DNA of 64,000 bases from Duganella sacchari (GTDB taxonomy: Bacteria; Pseudomonadota; Gammaproteobacteria; Burkholderiales; Burkholderiaceae_D), in the NCBI RefSeq assembly GCF_900143065.1, contig NZ_FRCX01000006.1:1-64000 (forward strand). The letters run 5' to 3'. The position numbers and the translations under genes were made by a program. The notes beneath the pieces are model-generated. The model did no database searches and was not told the DNA's origin. It saw nothing but the letters and a program-made list of their open reading frames with translations. Numbering within the stretch: the stretch's first letter is position 1; the number at the start of each line of letters is the position of its first letter. Of the stretch, positions 52,200 through 61,161 are shown piece after piece.

Positions 52200-54353
52200 T
52201 TATTCGGCGTTCATTTCCTTGAGCAGATTGTCGGCGTGGTCCACATGCTTCATGTTCCACAGGATGTAGCGCAGGTCGACCTGGATGTCGCGGGTCATGG
52301 CCTTGTTGAAGTCCCAGTCCGAGATGATGGAATCGAGCGTGCCGTCAAACGCCAGGCCGATCCATTCGCCCTTGCTGTTCAGCGCGGCCGAGCCGGAATT
52401 GCCGCCAGTGATGTCCAGCGTGGCCAGGTAAGCCACCGGTACCGACTTGAGTTTAGGATCGACGTACTTGCCGAAGTCCTTGTCCTTGATCGCTTTCAGC
52501 TGTGCGGCTGGGGCGTTGAACTCGCCCTGGCCGGTGGCCTTGGCAGCCACGCCTTCCACGGTGGTGAAGGCCTTCCAGCTGGTGCCGTCAGCGCCCTTGT
52601 CACGGCCGGCGATCTTGCCGAAGGTCACGCGCAGGGTGCTGTTGGCGTCAGGGTAAACCGCCTGGCCCTTGCTGTGCATGTAGGCGATCTTGGCCTTCAT
52701 GTAATTGGCGTAGGCTTGCTGCAGCTTGCCGCCCAGCTCTTCATCTTCCGCTTCCGATTTCAGGTCGGGCTCGTACAGGGCCACGGCAGCTTTGATGAAG
52801 GCGTCGTCGCTGGCCTTGAAGTCGGCCGGCTTGCGCTCCAGCCAGGCTTTACGCTCGGGGGCGTCGCCCAGCTTGCTGCCTGCGTACAGCTTGTCCAGTG
52901 CGGTTTGCAGATCGGCGGCGCTCATGCCGTCCTTGATGCCGACCACGGAATCAAATGCAGCGTTGCGCTGGGCCGCAGGCTGCGCGGCGTACTTGGTCAG
53001 GCTGTTCATGACCAGCGCCTTGTCGACCTTCTCATCGTAGTTGCGCACCAGTGCGTCCACCGACGATTTGATGCGCGGCACGTCACGCACCTGGAAGCCC
53101 GACTTGCGCTCGGCATCGGGCTTGGTGTTTTCATTGGCCAGGCGGTACAGCGTGCGCGCGGTGTTCAGCAGGCGTGGGCTGGACGATGCCAGGTTATAGT
53201 CACGCTGAGACTCCGCATCGCGCTGGGCAATCAGCTTCTCGACGGCCTCGATATCGCTGGCGTACTCGGCTTTGCGTTTGGCGTCGGCATTGATCCACTG
53301 CTTGAGCGCTTCATGCTCGGAAGTTTTACGCTTCAGCATATCGCTGCCGGCGTAAGAGTCCAGCATGCCCTGGCGGTTCTTGTAGTAATTGTTGATGCTG
53401 GCCACTTGCGAAGCGTACTTGAGCGCAGTGTCCTTGTTGTCCTTGGTGGTGTCGGCGATGATGGCCAGTTTTTCCGCCGAGGTCTTCACGAAGGCCGGGT
53501 AGCTCCAGTCAAAAGTAAAGGCCACTTCTGATGGCAGACGGTGACGGTTGGTGCGGCCTGGGTAGCCCAGCACCATGATGAAGTCGCCTTCCTTCACGCC
53601 TTCCTTGGCCAGTTTCAGGTAATGCTGCGGCACGTAAGGGACGTTATCCTTGCTGTAGTCAGCCGCCTTGCCGTCCTTGCTGACATAGGCGCGGTAGAAG
53701 CCGTAGTCACCGGTATGGCGTGGCCACATCCAGTTATCGGTATCACCGCCGAACTTGCCCACACCTTCAGGCGGTGCGTGCACCAGGCGCACGTCACGGA
53801 TTTCTAGTTGCTTGATCAAGTAGAACTCCAGGCCGCCGTAGTAGGACGATACAGTGCAACGGTGGCCGGCGTCTTTTTCGCACGCGGTCTGGATCGCCTT
53901 GGTGTTTTTCTCGATCGCGTCGCTGCGCGCCTTGCCATTCAGCTTGGCCACTTCCGGCGTGACAACCTGCTTGCTGACATCGGTGACCGCCTTGGTCACG
54001 AAGATGCGGCTGCCAGGTGCGGCCGGCAGCTCTTCGCCCAGATTGTGGGCCAGGAAACCGTTCGCCAGCAGATTGCGCTCCGGCGTCGAATTGTGCGCGA
54101 CGCTGCCATAGACGCAATGGTGGTTGGTCGCCACCAGACCTTGCGGCGACACGAACGAGGCCGAGCAACCGCCCAGGCTCACGATAGCGCCCATCGGGAA
54201 CTCAGTCAGTTTGGTCAGGGTGGCTGGATCGAGTTTCAGGCCGGCGGCCTTGAGATCTTTGGCTACTTGTGGCAGCTGCTGCGGCATCCACATGCCCTCG
54301 TCGGCATAGGCATTGGTGCTCAGGATAGCGAGCGCGATCAGAGTTTTTTTCAT
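52200..54353 (-). CDS. S46-family dipeptidyl peptidase (DPP7-like)
   Basis: A 717-residue exported serine peptidase. The signal peptide is MKKTLIALAILSTNAYA. The chymotrypsin-like triad is visible: histidine in ATNHHCVYG, aspartate in GGDTDNWMWPRHTGD, serine in DITGGNSGSAALN. A helical insert fills the middle (about residues 270-540), as in DPP7/DPP11. The residue after FD near the S1 pocket is glycine (AFDGTLDS), which in characterised members goes with DPP7-type hydrophobic specificity rather than the arginine of DPP11. It would release dipeptides in the periplasm. Hairpin copy 3 lies upstream. Confidence 0.93.
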   Translation of the reverse strand: MKKTLIALAILSTNAYADEGMWMPQQLPQVAKDLKAAGLKLDPATLTKLTEFPMGAIVSLGGCSASFVSPQGLVATNHHCVYGSVAHNSTPERNLLANGFLAHNLGEELPAAPGSRIFVTKAVTDVSKQVVTPEVAKLNGKARSDAIEKNTKAIQTACEKDAGHRCTVSSYYGGLEFYLIKQLEIRDVRLVHAPPEGVGKFGGDTDNWMWPRHTGDYGFYRAYVSKDGKAADYSKDNVPYVPQHYLKLAKEGVKEGDFIMVLGYPGRTNRHRLPSEVAFTFDWSYPAFVKTSAEKLAIIADTTKDNKDTALKYASQVASINNYYKNRQGMLDSYAGSDMLKRKTSEHEALKQWINADAKRKAEYASDIEAVEKLIAQRDAESQRDYNLASSSPRLLNTARTLYRLANENTKPDAERKSGFQVRDVPRIKSSVDALVRNYDEKVDKALVMNSLTKYAAQPAAQRNAAFDSVVGIKDGMSAADLQTALDKLYAGSKLGDAPERKAWLERKPADFKASDDAFIKAAVALYEPDLKSEAEDEELGGKLQQAYANYMKAKIAYMHSKGQAVYPDANSTLRVTFGKIAGRDKGADGTSWKAFTTVEGVAAKATGQGEFNAPAAQLKAIKDKDFGKYVDPKLKSVPVAYLATLDITGGNSGSAALNSKGEWIGLAFDGTLDSIISDWDFNKAMTRDIQVDLRYILWNMKHVDHADNLLKEMNAE

Positions 54354-54401
54354 GTCTCGGTATGAAGTGGTTGAAAAGCGCTGAGCAGTATAACAATGAA
54401 A

Positions 54402-54491
54402 TCCGGGGTCAGGTCCGTCATTTCTACACGGTCTCTGCCGTAGCGCACGCTACGGCAGAGACCGTGTAGAAATGACGGACCTGACCCCGGA
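54402..54491. repeat. Long palindromic hairpin element, copy 3
   Basis: A 90-bp inverted repeat with two perfect 44-bp arms and a 2-base centre (CA at 54446-54447). It opens TCCGGGGTCAGGTCCGTCAT, a variant of the outer module of copies 1 and 2, and its inner module contains CTCTGCCGTAG, shared with copy 1. It lies 14 bases downstream of a yceI-type gene stop and 48 bases upstream of the S46 peptidase start, both on the minus strand. Confidence 0.92.
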
Positions 54492-54505
54492 GTGGGCCGA
54501 ACTGT

Positions 54506-55072
54506 TCACTCGGCTTTGATGGCTTCGATCTGGATCGCCAGTTTGACTTCTGGCGAGAAGGCGGGCAGGCCGTAGTTGAGGCCGAAATCGCTGCGCTTGA
54601 ACTCGGCAGTGGCGTCGGCGCCGCAGACTTCACGCTTCAGGCGCGGGTGGATGATGCACTTGAATTTGTTCACTTTGAGCGCGACGGGCTTGGTGACGCC
54701 CAGCATGGTCAGTTCGCCGTCCACGCTCACCAGCTGTTCGCCTTCAAATTTGAAGGATTTGCTGACGTAGGTGATGGTCGGGAATTTTTCAACGTTGAAC
54801 ATGTCCGCGCCCCTGGCGTGGCTGTTCATTTTGTCGAAGCCGAAGTCGATCGAGGCCGGGTCGATTTTGATGTCCAGGCCGCCCGTCCTGGCGGCGCGGT
54901 CCATGGTGACGGTGCCGCTGGTTTTGTCGAACTTGCCGCGCCATACGGACAGGCCCATGTGGTCGGCCTCGAAGCTTGGATAGGTGTGCGTCGGGTCGAT
55001 GTTGTAGGTGGCGGCAATTGCGGAAGTCGCGGACGCGGCCAGCAGCGCGGCAATCAGGATTTGTGCTTTCAT
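54506..55072 (-). CDS. YceI-family periplasmic protein, second copy
   Basis: A 188-residue YceI-like lipocalin-fold protein with a signal peptide (MKAQILIAALLAASATSAIA). YceI marks: YNIDPTHTYPSFEADHMGLS, VTMDRAARTGGLDIKID, FPTITYVSKSFKFEGEQLVSVDG (in part) and GELTMLGVTKPVAL. It carries two cysteines (KCIIHPRLKREVCGAD) which the other copy lacks. The family binds polyisoprenoids or amide-type ligands. Third gene of a cytochrome b561-yceI-yceI operon, 19 bases after the other copy. Confidence 0.93.
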   Translation of the reverse strand: MKAQILIAALLAASATSAIAATYNIDPTHTYPSFEADHMGLSVWRGKFDKTSGTVTMDRAARTGGLDIKIDPASIDFGFDKMNSHARGADMFNVEKFPTITYVSKSFKFEGEQLVSVDGELTMLGVTKPVALKVNKFKCIIHPRLKREVCGADATAEFKRSDFGLNYGLPAFSPEVKLAIQIEAIKAE

Positions 55073-55091
55073 CGTGTCGGTTTCTCCGTGC

Positions 55092-55646
55092 TTATTGGCC
55101 GGCGACCACGTGGAATTTGAGGGTGACGTCGTCCGCTACCATGCTGGTGTCTTTCCATTCGCCTTCGCCGATGTTGTAGGCCAGGCGTTTGATCGGCAGC
55201 ACGCCGTCAAATACCTGGTTCTTGCCGTCGGCCTTGACGGTCAGCGGGAAGCTGACGTCGGTCGCCTTGCCTTTGATGGTCAGCTTGCCGGTCACGGTCA
55301 GCTTGCCGGCGCCGGCTGGCTTGATCGAGGACGAGACGAAGGTGGCTTTGGGGAATTGCGCGGCGTTGAACCATTCTTTCTTGGTGACTTCCTTGTTGTA
55401 CTCGGGATCGCCCAGGTCCATGCTGCCGGTCTCCACTTCTACCGTGGCTTTGGCCGCGTCCGGCTTGGCGGCGTCGTAGTCGATCGCGGCGGTGAATTTC
55501 TTGAACTTGGCATCGACCGGCACGTTCATTTGCTTGAAGGTGGCGGTCACGGTGCTTTTGGCCGGATCGGTTTTCAGGGCGGCAGCGCTGGCGGCAAAGG
55601 CGACACCCAGCAGGGAAACAAGGGCGATTTTTTTGATGGTGGTCAT
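55092..55646 (-). CDS. YceI-family periplasmic protein, first copy
   Basis: A 184-residue YceI protein with a signal peptide (MTTIKKIALVSLLGVAFAASAAA). Family marks include DPAKSTVTATFKQMNVPVDA, TVEVETGSMDLGDPEYNKEV and GKLTVTGKLTIKGKATDVSF. Related to the next gene but diverged, lacking its cysteine pair. It lies 23 bases after the cytochrome b561 gene, and YceI and b561 are often encoded together, possibly in quinone or isoprenoid handling in the envelope. Confidence 0.93.
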   Translation of the reverse strand: MTTIKKIALVSLLGVAFAASAAALKTDPAKSTVTATFKQMNVPVDAKFKKFTAAIDYDAAKPDAAKATVEVETGSMDLGDPEYNKEVTKKEWFNAAQFPKATFVSSSIKPAGAGKLTVTGKLTIKGKATDVSFPLTVKADGKNQVFDGVLPIKRLAYNIGEGEWKDTSMVADDVTLKFHVVAGQ

Positions 55647-55669
55647 GATAGGGCTCCAGTGGGTGAGGG

Positions 55670-56197
55670 TTACAGCGGCAGCATGCGTTTGAGCGTGACG
55701 TCGCGGTCGATGAAGTGATGCTTGAGTGCGGCCAGGGCATGGGCAACGACGGCGGCTGCCATTGTCATGGTCAGAACATAATGAACGGTTTTTAAAGTTG
55801 CCTTAAGTTCAGGATCTGGGGCGATCACGGCAGGCATCTGCCACAGGCCCAGGTAGACCACCGGCACGCCCGCAGCATAGGTGTAGAAGTAGCCGGACAG
55901 CGGTACGGCAAAGATCAGGAAGTACAGCAGGTAGTGCATGCCGTCCGCAATTTTGTGCTGCCACACGGGAATCGAGGCCAGCGGCGGCGGCGGACGGTTG
56001 GCCTTGCGCCACAGCACGCGGATCACGGCCAGGCCCAGCACGGTGACGCCCATCCATTTATGCCAGGAGAAGTATTTCAGCTTGGTGGGGGAAAAGCCGG
56101 GGATGGCAACCATCGACAGCCCCAGAAAGAAGGTGGCAATGATGAGCAGGGCGACTAGCCAATGCAGCAACATGGCGATTTTGGTATAGCGTGGCAT
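55670..56197 (-). CDS. Cytochrome b561-type membrane protein
   Basis: A 175-residue four-helix di-heme cytochrome b561. Candidate heme ligands are the histidines in MLLHWLVALL, FSWHKWMGV, DGMHYLLYF and TVHYVLTM / VAHALAALKHH. It transfers electrons between the quinone pool and a periplasmic partner; oxidation of superoxide by quinone is known for one E. coli member. GGAGC precedes the ATG. First gene of the operon with two yceI genes. Confidence 0.93.
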   Translation of the reverse strand: MPRYTKIAMLLHWLVALLIIATFFLGLSMVAIPGFSPTKLKYFSWHKWMGVTVLGLAVIRVLWRKANRPPPPLASIPVWQHKIADGMHYLLYFLIFAVPLSGYFYTYAAGVPVVYLGLWQMPAVIAPDPELKATLKTVHYVLTMTMAAAVVAHALAALKHHFIDRDVTLKRMLPL

Positions 56198-56282
56198 AAA
56201 GCAGCTCCGTTGGAATAGTACGTGTTAGGACTAAATATACCAAAGAATTCTGAGACGTGCTTGAAGAGGCCGGATTTGCATG

Positions 56283-56320
56283 AAAAAAGCCCCGGGGACG
56301 CTGATCGCGCCGCCGGGGCT
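56283..56320 (-). terminator. Rho-independent terminator after purB
   Basis: On the minus strand AGCCCCGG pairs with CCGGGGCT (plus 56313-56320 and 56289-56296), followed by TTTTTT (56283-56288 on the plus strand as As). It ends the purB message and keeps it from the b561 operon. Confidence 0.9.
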
Positions 56321-56346
56321 AGTGTAAGGCAGATTGCCTGTTTACA

Positions 56347-57816
<1,470 letters not shown>

Positions 57817-57826
57817 CTAAGCGTCT

Positions 57827-58435
57827 ATGAAACTTATCGGTTCCCTCGCCAGTCCCTATGTCCGCAAGGTACGTGTGGTGCTGGCGGAAAAAAAGCTCGA
57901 TTACCAGTTTGAACTGGAAAATGTGTGGGCCGCGGACAGCACCATCAGCCAGCTGAACCCGCTGGGCAAAGTGCCCAGCCTGGTCATGGAAGATGGCACG
58001 GTGATGATTGATTCGCGCGTCATGGTGGAATACCTCGATACGCTGACGCCGGTCTGCAAGCTGCTGCCGCCAAACGGCCGCGACCGTGCTGACGTCAAGT
58101 GCTGGGAAGCGCTGGCCGATGGCATGCTGGACGCGGCAGTCAGTGTGCGCCTGGAGCGCACCATGCGTCCCAAGGAATTGCAGAGTGAAGAGTGGATGGC
58201 GCGCCAGCTGCGCAAGGTCGATCTGGGCCTGAAGTCGCTGTCGGACAAGCTGGGCGACCAGGCGTATTGCGCCGGTATTCATTACTCGCTGGCTGATGTG
58301 GCGGTGGGCTGCACGCTGGGCTGGCTGTCGTTCCGCTTCCCGGAAATCAGCTGGCGCGACGACTACGCCAATCTGGCCAGGCTGTATGACAAGCTGTCCG
58401 AACGCCCGTCGTTCAAGGACACCGTGCCCCAATAA
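57827..58435 (+). CDS. Glutathione S-transferase-like protein
   Basis: A 202-residue GST-fold protein: thioredoxin-like domain at residues 1-75 (MKLIGSLASPYVRKVRVVLAE; NPLGKVPSLVMEDGTVMIDSR in part) and a helical domain (HYSLADVAVGCTLGWL). The serine/proline pair in SPYVRKVR is at the glutathione site. Substrate unknown. It is unrelated in sequence detail to the GST at 22209. TATACT shortly upstream may be a -10 box. A bidirectional terminator follows directly. Confidence 0.9.
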   Translation: MKLIGSLASPYVRKVRVVLAEKKLDYQFELENVWAADSTISQLNPLGKVPSLVMEDGTVMIDSRVMVEYLDTLTPVCKLLPPNGRDRADVKCWEALADGMLDAAVSVRLERTMRPKELQSEEWMARQLRKVDLGLKSLSDKLGDQAYCAGIHYSLADVAVGCTLGWLSFRFPEISWRDDYANLARLYDKLSERPSFKDTVPQ

Positions 58436-58461
58436 AAAAACGCCCCGAAGGGCGTTTTTTT
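58434..58461. terminator. Bidirectional terminator between the GST gene and bfr
   Basis: AAAAAAA-CGCCC-CGAA-GGGCG-TTTTTTT, a perfect stem with A- and T-runs on both sides. It begins as the GST stop codon ends (TAA at 58433-58435 overlaps the A-run), and the bfr stop codon lies in the T-run, so both genes end within it. Confidence 0.95.
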
Positions 58462-58933
58462 ATTCCTCGTTCATCTGGCTCTGCAGGTAGTTCTGAATGC
58501 CGATCTTGCCGATCAGGTCCAGCTGGGTTTCCAGCCAGTCGATGTGCTCTTCGGTGTCTTCCAGGATCATCAGCAGCAAGTCGCGCGACACATAGTCAGC
58601 AGCTTTTTCTGCGGCAGCGATGCCTTCCTTGACGGTGATCTGTGCGCCTTTTTCCAGTTTCAGGTCGCAGTTGATCATTTCTTCGGTGTTCTCGCCGATC
58701 ATGATTTTGTGCATGGCTTGCAGGTTAGGCAGGCCGTCCAGCATCAGGATGCGGTCGATCAGTTTGTCGGCGTGCTTCATTTCGCCGATCGATTCTTCGT
58801 ATTCCTTCTTGCCGATCTTTTCCAGACCCCAGTGCTTGTACATGCGTGCATGCAGGAAGTACTGGTTGATTGCGGTCAGCTCGTTGGTCAGCTGCGCATT
58901 GAGCAAGCGAATAACTTCTTGGTCGCCCTTCAT
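58460..58933 (-). CDS. bfr: Bacterioferritin
   Basis: A 157-residue iron-storage protein that assembles into a 24-mer. Ferroxidase ligands are visible: E18 (LTNELTAINQY with Y25), E51 and H54 (GEMKHADK), E94 and the E-E-H group around residues 127-130 (LEDTEEHIDW). M52 is the heme ligand, so this is a heme-type Bfr. It stores Fe as mineral; release needs Bfd, encoded 1.5 kb away. A Fur-like site lies 123 bases upstream. Confidence 0.97.
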   Translation of the reverse strand: MKGDQEVIRLLNAQLTNELTAINQYFLHARMYKHWGLEKIGKKEYEESIGEMKHADKLIDRILMLDGLPNLQAMHKIMIGENTEEMINCDLKLEKGAQITVKEGIAAAEKAADYVSRDLLLMILEDTEEHIDWLETQLDLIGKIGIQNYLQSQMNEE

Positions 58934-59055
58934 GGGTGTCTTTCTGAAATGGTTACGAATGGCGCCATTGTGCCACGAATAGCCCGTCGGCGTGTAGCGA
59001 ATTCCTGATAATTTCGCCGATATGGTGCCTAACTTCGGTTATTGAGAGCATTGGC

Positions 59056-59074
59056 GCAAATGAAAACTATTAGC
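59056..59074. promoter_or_regulatory. Fur-box-like site upstream of bfr and the PNPOx-like gene
   Basis: GCAAATGAAAACTATTAGC matches 13 of 19 positions of the classic Fur consensus. It is in the shared control region, 123 bases from bfr and 93 from the divergent stress protein gene. The rest of 58934-59166 shows only a short direct repeat (CCAGTGTG twice at 59088-59103). Confidence 0.45.
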
Positions 59075-59166
59075 ATTCGTGTATGGCCAGTGTGCCAGTG
59101 TGAGGCAACCCACGGTGTGCAGCCGGCGACGCCGCTACCATGGGCGCTCAACTAAAGGAGCTCGCC

Positions 59167-59703
59167 ATGGATTCCATCAATGCCAATCAAGCAGAACCGA
59201 ACCACCAGGATTTAATCGGCGAAGACGCCGTGCGCAAGATCCGCGAATTTGTCGACAGCACGTCAGGCTGCTTTTTCTGCACCAGCGATGCCGCTGGCGG
59301 GCCGGGCGATGCGCGCCCGATGACGGCGCTGCAAGTCGATGAACTGGGGAATCTGTGGTTTATCAGCGCGAGCGACAGCCTGAAAAATCAGGAGCTGGCG
59401 GCCGATCCGTCGGCCACGCTGTATTTCCAGGGCTCGGCGCATTCCGAGTTCATGCACCTGGAGGGGATTGCTACGGTGTCGCGCGATCCGGCGAAAATCA
59501 AGGAGCTGTGGAGTTTTACGATGAAGACCTGGTTCACCGGCGGCGAAGATGATCCGCGCATCACGGTGATCAAGTTTGCGCCGACTTACGGCTACTACTG
59601 GGATACCAAGCACGGCAAGGCGGTGGCCAGCGTCAAGATGCTGATTGGCGCCGTAATCGGCAAAACCCTCGATGACTCCATCGAGGGCAGGCTGGATCTG
59701 TAA
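59167..59703 (+). CDS. Pyridoxamine-phosphate-oxidase-like general stress protein
   Basis: A 178-residue split-barrel flavin-binding protein of the general stress protein 26 type. Visible marks: SGCFFCTSDAAGGPGDARPMTAL in part, GNLWFISASDSLKNQEL, WSFTMKTWFTGGEDDPRI and the C-terminal YYWDTKHGK. Members bind FMN or FAD and reduce small ligands; catalysis is not proven. The ATG at 59167 is preceded by AAGGAG. Its place between bfr and tonB and the Fur-like site suggest, but do not show, an iron or oxidative stress role. Confidence 0.88.
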   Translation: MDSINANQAEPNHQDLIGEDAVRKIREFVDSTSGCFFCTSDAAGGPGDARPMTALQVDELGNLWFISASDSLKNQELAADPSATLYFQGSAHSEFMHLEGIATVSRDPAKIKELWSFTMKTWFTGGEDDPRITVIKFAPTYGYYWDTKHGKAVASVKMLIGAVIGKTLDDSIEGRLDL

Positions 59704-59709
59704 GGCAGA

Positions 59710-60417
59710 TTAGCCGAGCTGGAAGTTGATCGGCACCAGCGCATACACGGGGATGGCCTTGCCGTCCTCGATGTGCGGTTTGTACAGGGCGCGCAGCACA
59801 GCCTGGCGGCCAGCTTCATCCAGGTTGTTCGAACCGGACGACTTGTGCACGGTGACTTGTTCCGCTGTGCCTTTTTCACCGATCAGCACGCGCAGCGTGA
59901 CGGTGCCCGTTTCGCCCATGCGGCGCGAGATGCTTGGGTAGACCGGCTGCGGTACGCGGATATATTCCACACCCGATACCATTTTCGGCGCTGCCGGTTG
60001 CGGCGGCGCTGGTGGCGCCACTTGCGCGCTTGGCACTGCATTGGCCGGCGCCGGTTCGCTAGGGCGCGGCTGTGGCGGCGGCATTGTGATGGTTGGTTCG
60101 GTCTGCACGATATTCAGCTGCGGCAGTGGCGGCACGAAGGTCTGCTTCGGCTGCACCAGCGGCACCAGTTTCGGCGGTGGCGGCGCTTTGAGCGGCTCCG
60201 GGGCAGCCACAAACGTGACATTCACCACCTGCGGCAGGATCGCGTGCGTAACGGTGCGCAGCATGCCGGAATACGCCAGGTAGAACAATACAAAGTGACC
60301 TACAACAATTGCCGTCATCGGCGCCAGCTTGCGGCTGCGGCGTTTCAATTCCAGCGCCAAGCCGGTCTCTTCTCCGGACAGCGGCGACGCCGTCCGGCTG
60401 TAGGTCATTGTATTCAT
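59710..60417 (-). CDS. tonB: TonB energy transducer
   Basis: A 235-residue TonB that couples the proton gradient to outer-membrane siderophore and heme receptors. It has a cytoplasmic N-terminus, a transmembrane helix (MTAIVVGHFVLFYLAYSG), a proline-rich periplasmic spacer (LKAPPPPKLVPLVQPKQ; MPPPQPRPSEPAPA) and the C-terminal TonB domain (PVYPSISRRMGETGTVTLRVLI in part, ending VPINFQLG). No exbB/exbD is adjacent. It starts one base after the bfd stop, so the two are one transcript, divergent from feoABC. Confidence 0.93.
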   Translation of the reverse strand: MNTMTYSRTASPLSGEETGLALELKRRSRKLAPMTAIVVGHFVLFYLAYSGMLRTVTHAILPQVVNVTFVAAPEPLKAPPPPKLVPLVQPKQTFVPPLPQLNIVQTEPTITMPPPQPRPSEPAPANAVPSAQVAPPAPPQPAAPKMVSGVEYIRVPQPVYPSISRRMGETGTVTLRVLIGEKGTAEQVTVHKSSGSNNLDEAGRQAVLRALYKPHIEDGKAIPVYALVPINFQLG

Positions 60418-60418
60418 A

Positions 60419-60640
60419 TTAGTTGGTGAAGGCCGGGCGTTTCAGCACCGTCTCTTTGAGTTCGGCAGCGGCTTGCGCGGCCAGATGGTCGTTAAGGAGT
60501 TCTTCGGCGCAGGAAAAGCACTGACCACAGCAGGTCGCAACGCCCAGGGCGCCACGCAGCTCTTCCATCGACGTAATACCCAATTCCATGGCTTGACGGA
60601 TTTCGCGATCGGAGATGTTGTTGCACACACAAACAATCAT
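60419..60640 (-). CDS. bfd: Bacterioferritin-associated ferredoxin
   Basis: A 73-residue [2Fe-2S] protein that reduces the ferric core of bacterioferritin and mobilises iron. The cluster ligands are C4 and C6 (MIVCVCNN) and two cysteines of ATCCGQCFSC near residues 37-44. Some proteins have an extra cysteine there, as here. Typical length. AGAAGG precedes the ATG. First gene of bfd-tonB, reading away from feoA. A Fur-like site is 72 bases upstream, which fits induction under iron limitation. Confidence 0.95.
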   Translation of the reverse strand: MIVCVCNNISDREIRQAMELGITSMEELRGALGVATCCGQCFSCAEELLNDHLAAQAAAELKETVLKRPAFTN

Positions 60641-60711
60641 TGATGCACCTTCTGGCTTGGCTGAATAAGTCTGGTTTAAGTTCTTCCTGACATGATTGCT
60701 AGCAACTTAAT

Positions 60712-60730
60712 GCGAATCATTATCATTAAA
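60712..60730. promoter_or_regulatory. Fur box between bfd-tonB and feoABC
   Basis: GCGAATCATTATCATTAAA matches 13 of 19 positions of the Fur consensus, including the run ATCATTATCATT. It lies in the divergent control region, 72 bases from bfd and 62 bases before the feoA -10 box, in position to repress bfd. Confidence 0.65.
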
Positions 60731-60733
60731 CGT

Positions 60734-60758
60734 ATACTGCCGTAAACTTCAGCAGTAT
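60734..60758. promoter_or_regulatory. Inverted repeat in the bfd/feoA control region
   Basis: ATACTGC (60734-60740) and GCAGTAT (60752-60758) are perfect arms with an 11-base spacer, between the Fur box and the feoA promoter. It might be a site for a second regulator. Confidence 0.4.
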
Positions 60759-60791
60759 GCAAGCTAAATAGAAGTCATTCGCATTACCGTT

Positions 60792-60797
60792 TATAAT
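60792..60797 (+). promoter_or_regulatory. Consensus -10 box of feoABC
   Basis: TATAAT at 60792-60797. An in-frame ATG at 60796 overlaps the box, so it cannot be the start of translation; this supports the feoA start at 60892. The -35 region is poor. Confidence 0.55.
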
Positions 60798-60891
60798 GCT
60801 AGTATCTTATTTCCGACGAGCACACGCTGTTACAGCTCGCCGCGCGCCGCAGCCATCCTTGCCAGCGGCGTCCTTCGACCGGATTTTGCTC

Positions 60892-61158
60892 ATGACGCAC
60901 GCTGTTCCCCTGATTACTCTGGATGCCATGAAGGTAGGCTCGACCGCCACCGTGGTGCACGTTTCCCCAGGCACCGCTGATGAGGGCGGCGCCAGCCTGG
61001 CGCGCCGGCTGATGGAGCTGGGCTTTGTGCCGGGCGAGAAAATCCGCATGCTCAAGCGCGGCATGCCGGGCGGTGAGCCGCTGGCGATCAAGGTCGGCAA
61101 TTCCACTTTTGCGTTGCGCCGCTTTGAAGCTGCGCTGGTTTCGATTCAACCGGAATAA
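60892..61158 (+). CDS. feoA: Ferrous iron transport protein A
   Basis: An 88-residue SH3-like FeoA that binds the cytoplasmic face of FeoB. The core is LARRLMELGFVPGEKIRMLKRGMPGGEPLAI in part, with the C-terminal STFALRRFEAALVSI, both typical. The ATG at 60892 follows GGA with eight-base spacing. The extra upstream frame starts inside the promoter -10 box and is not used. It lies three bases upstream of feoB. Confidence 0.93.
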   Translation: MTHAVPLITLDAMKVGSTATVVHVSPGTADEGGASLARRLMELGFVPGEKIRMLKRGMPGGEPLAIKVGNSTFALRRFEAALVSIQPE

Positions 61159-61161
61159 ATC

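Noticed and set aside
59088..59103. Tandem CCAGTGTG repeat
   Set aside because: Only two 8-base units in a control region; too short to call a repeat element.
60796..60891. Upstream in-frame start for feoA at 60796
   Set aside because: The ATG lies inside the TATAAT box and would add a non-conserved basic leader; FeoA proteins start near MTHAVPLITL.
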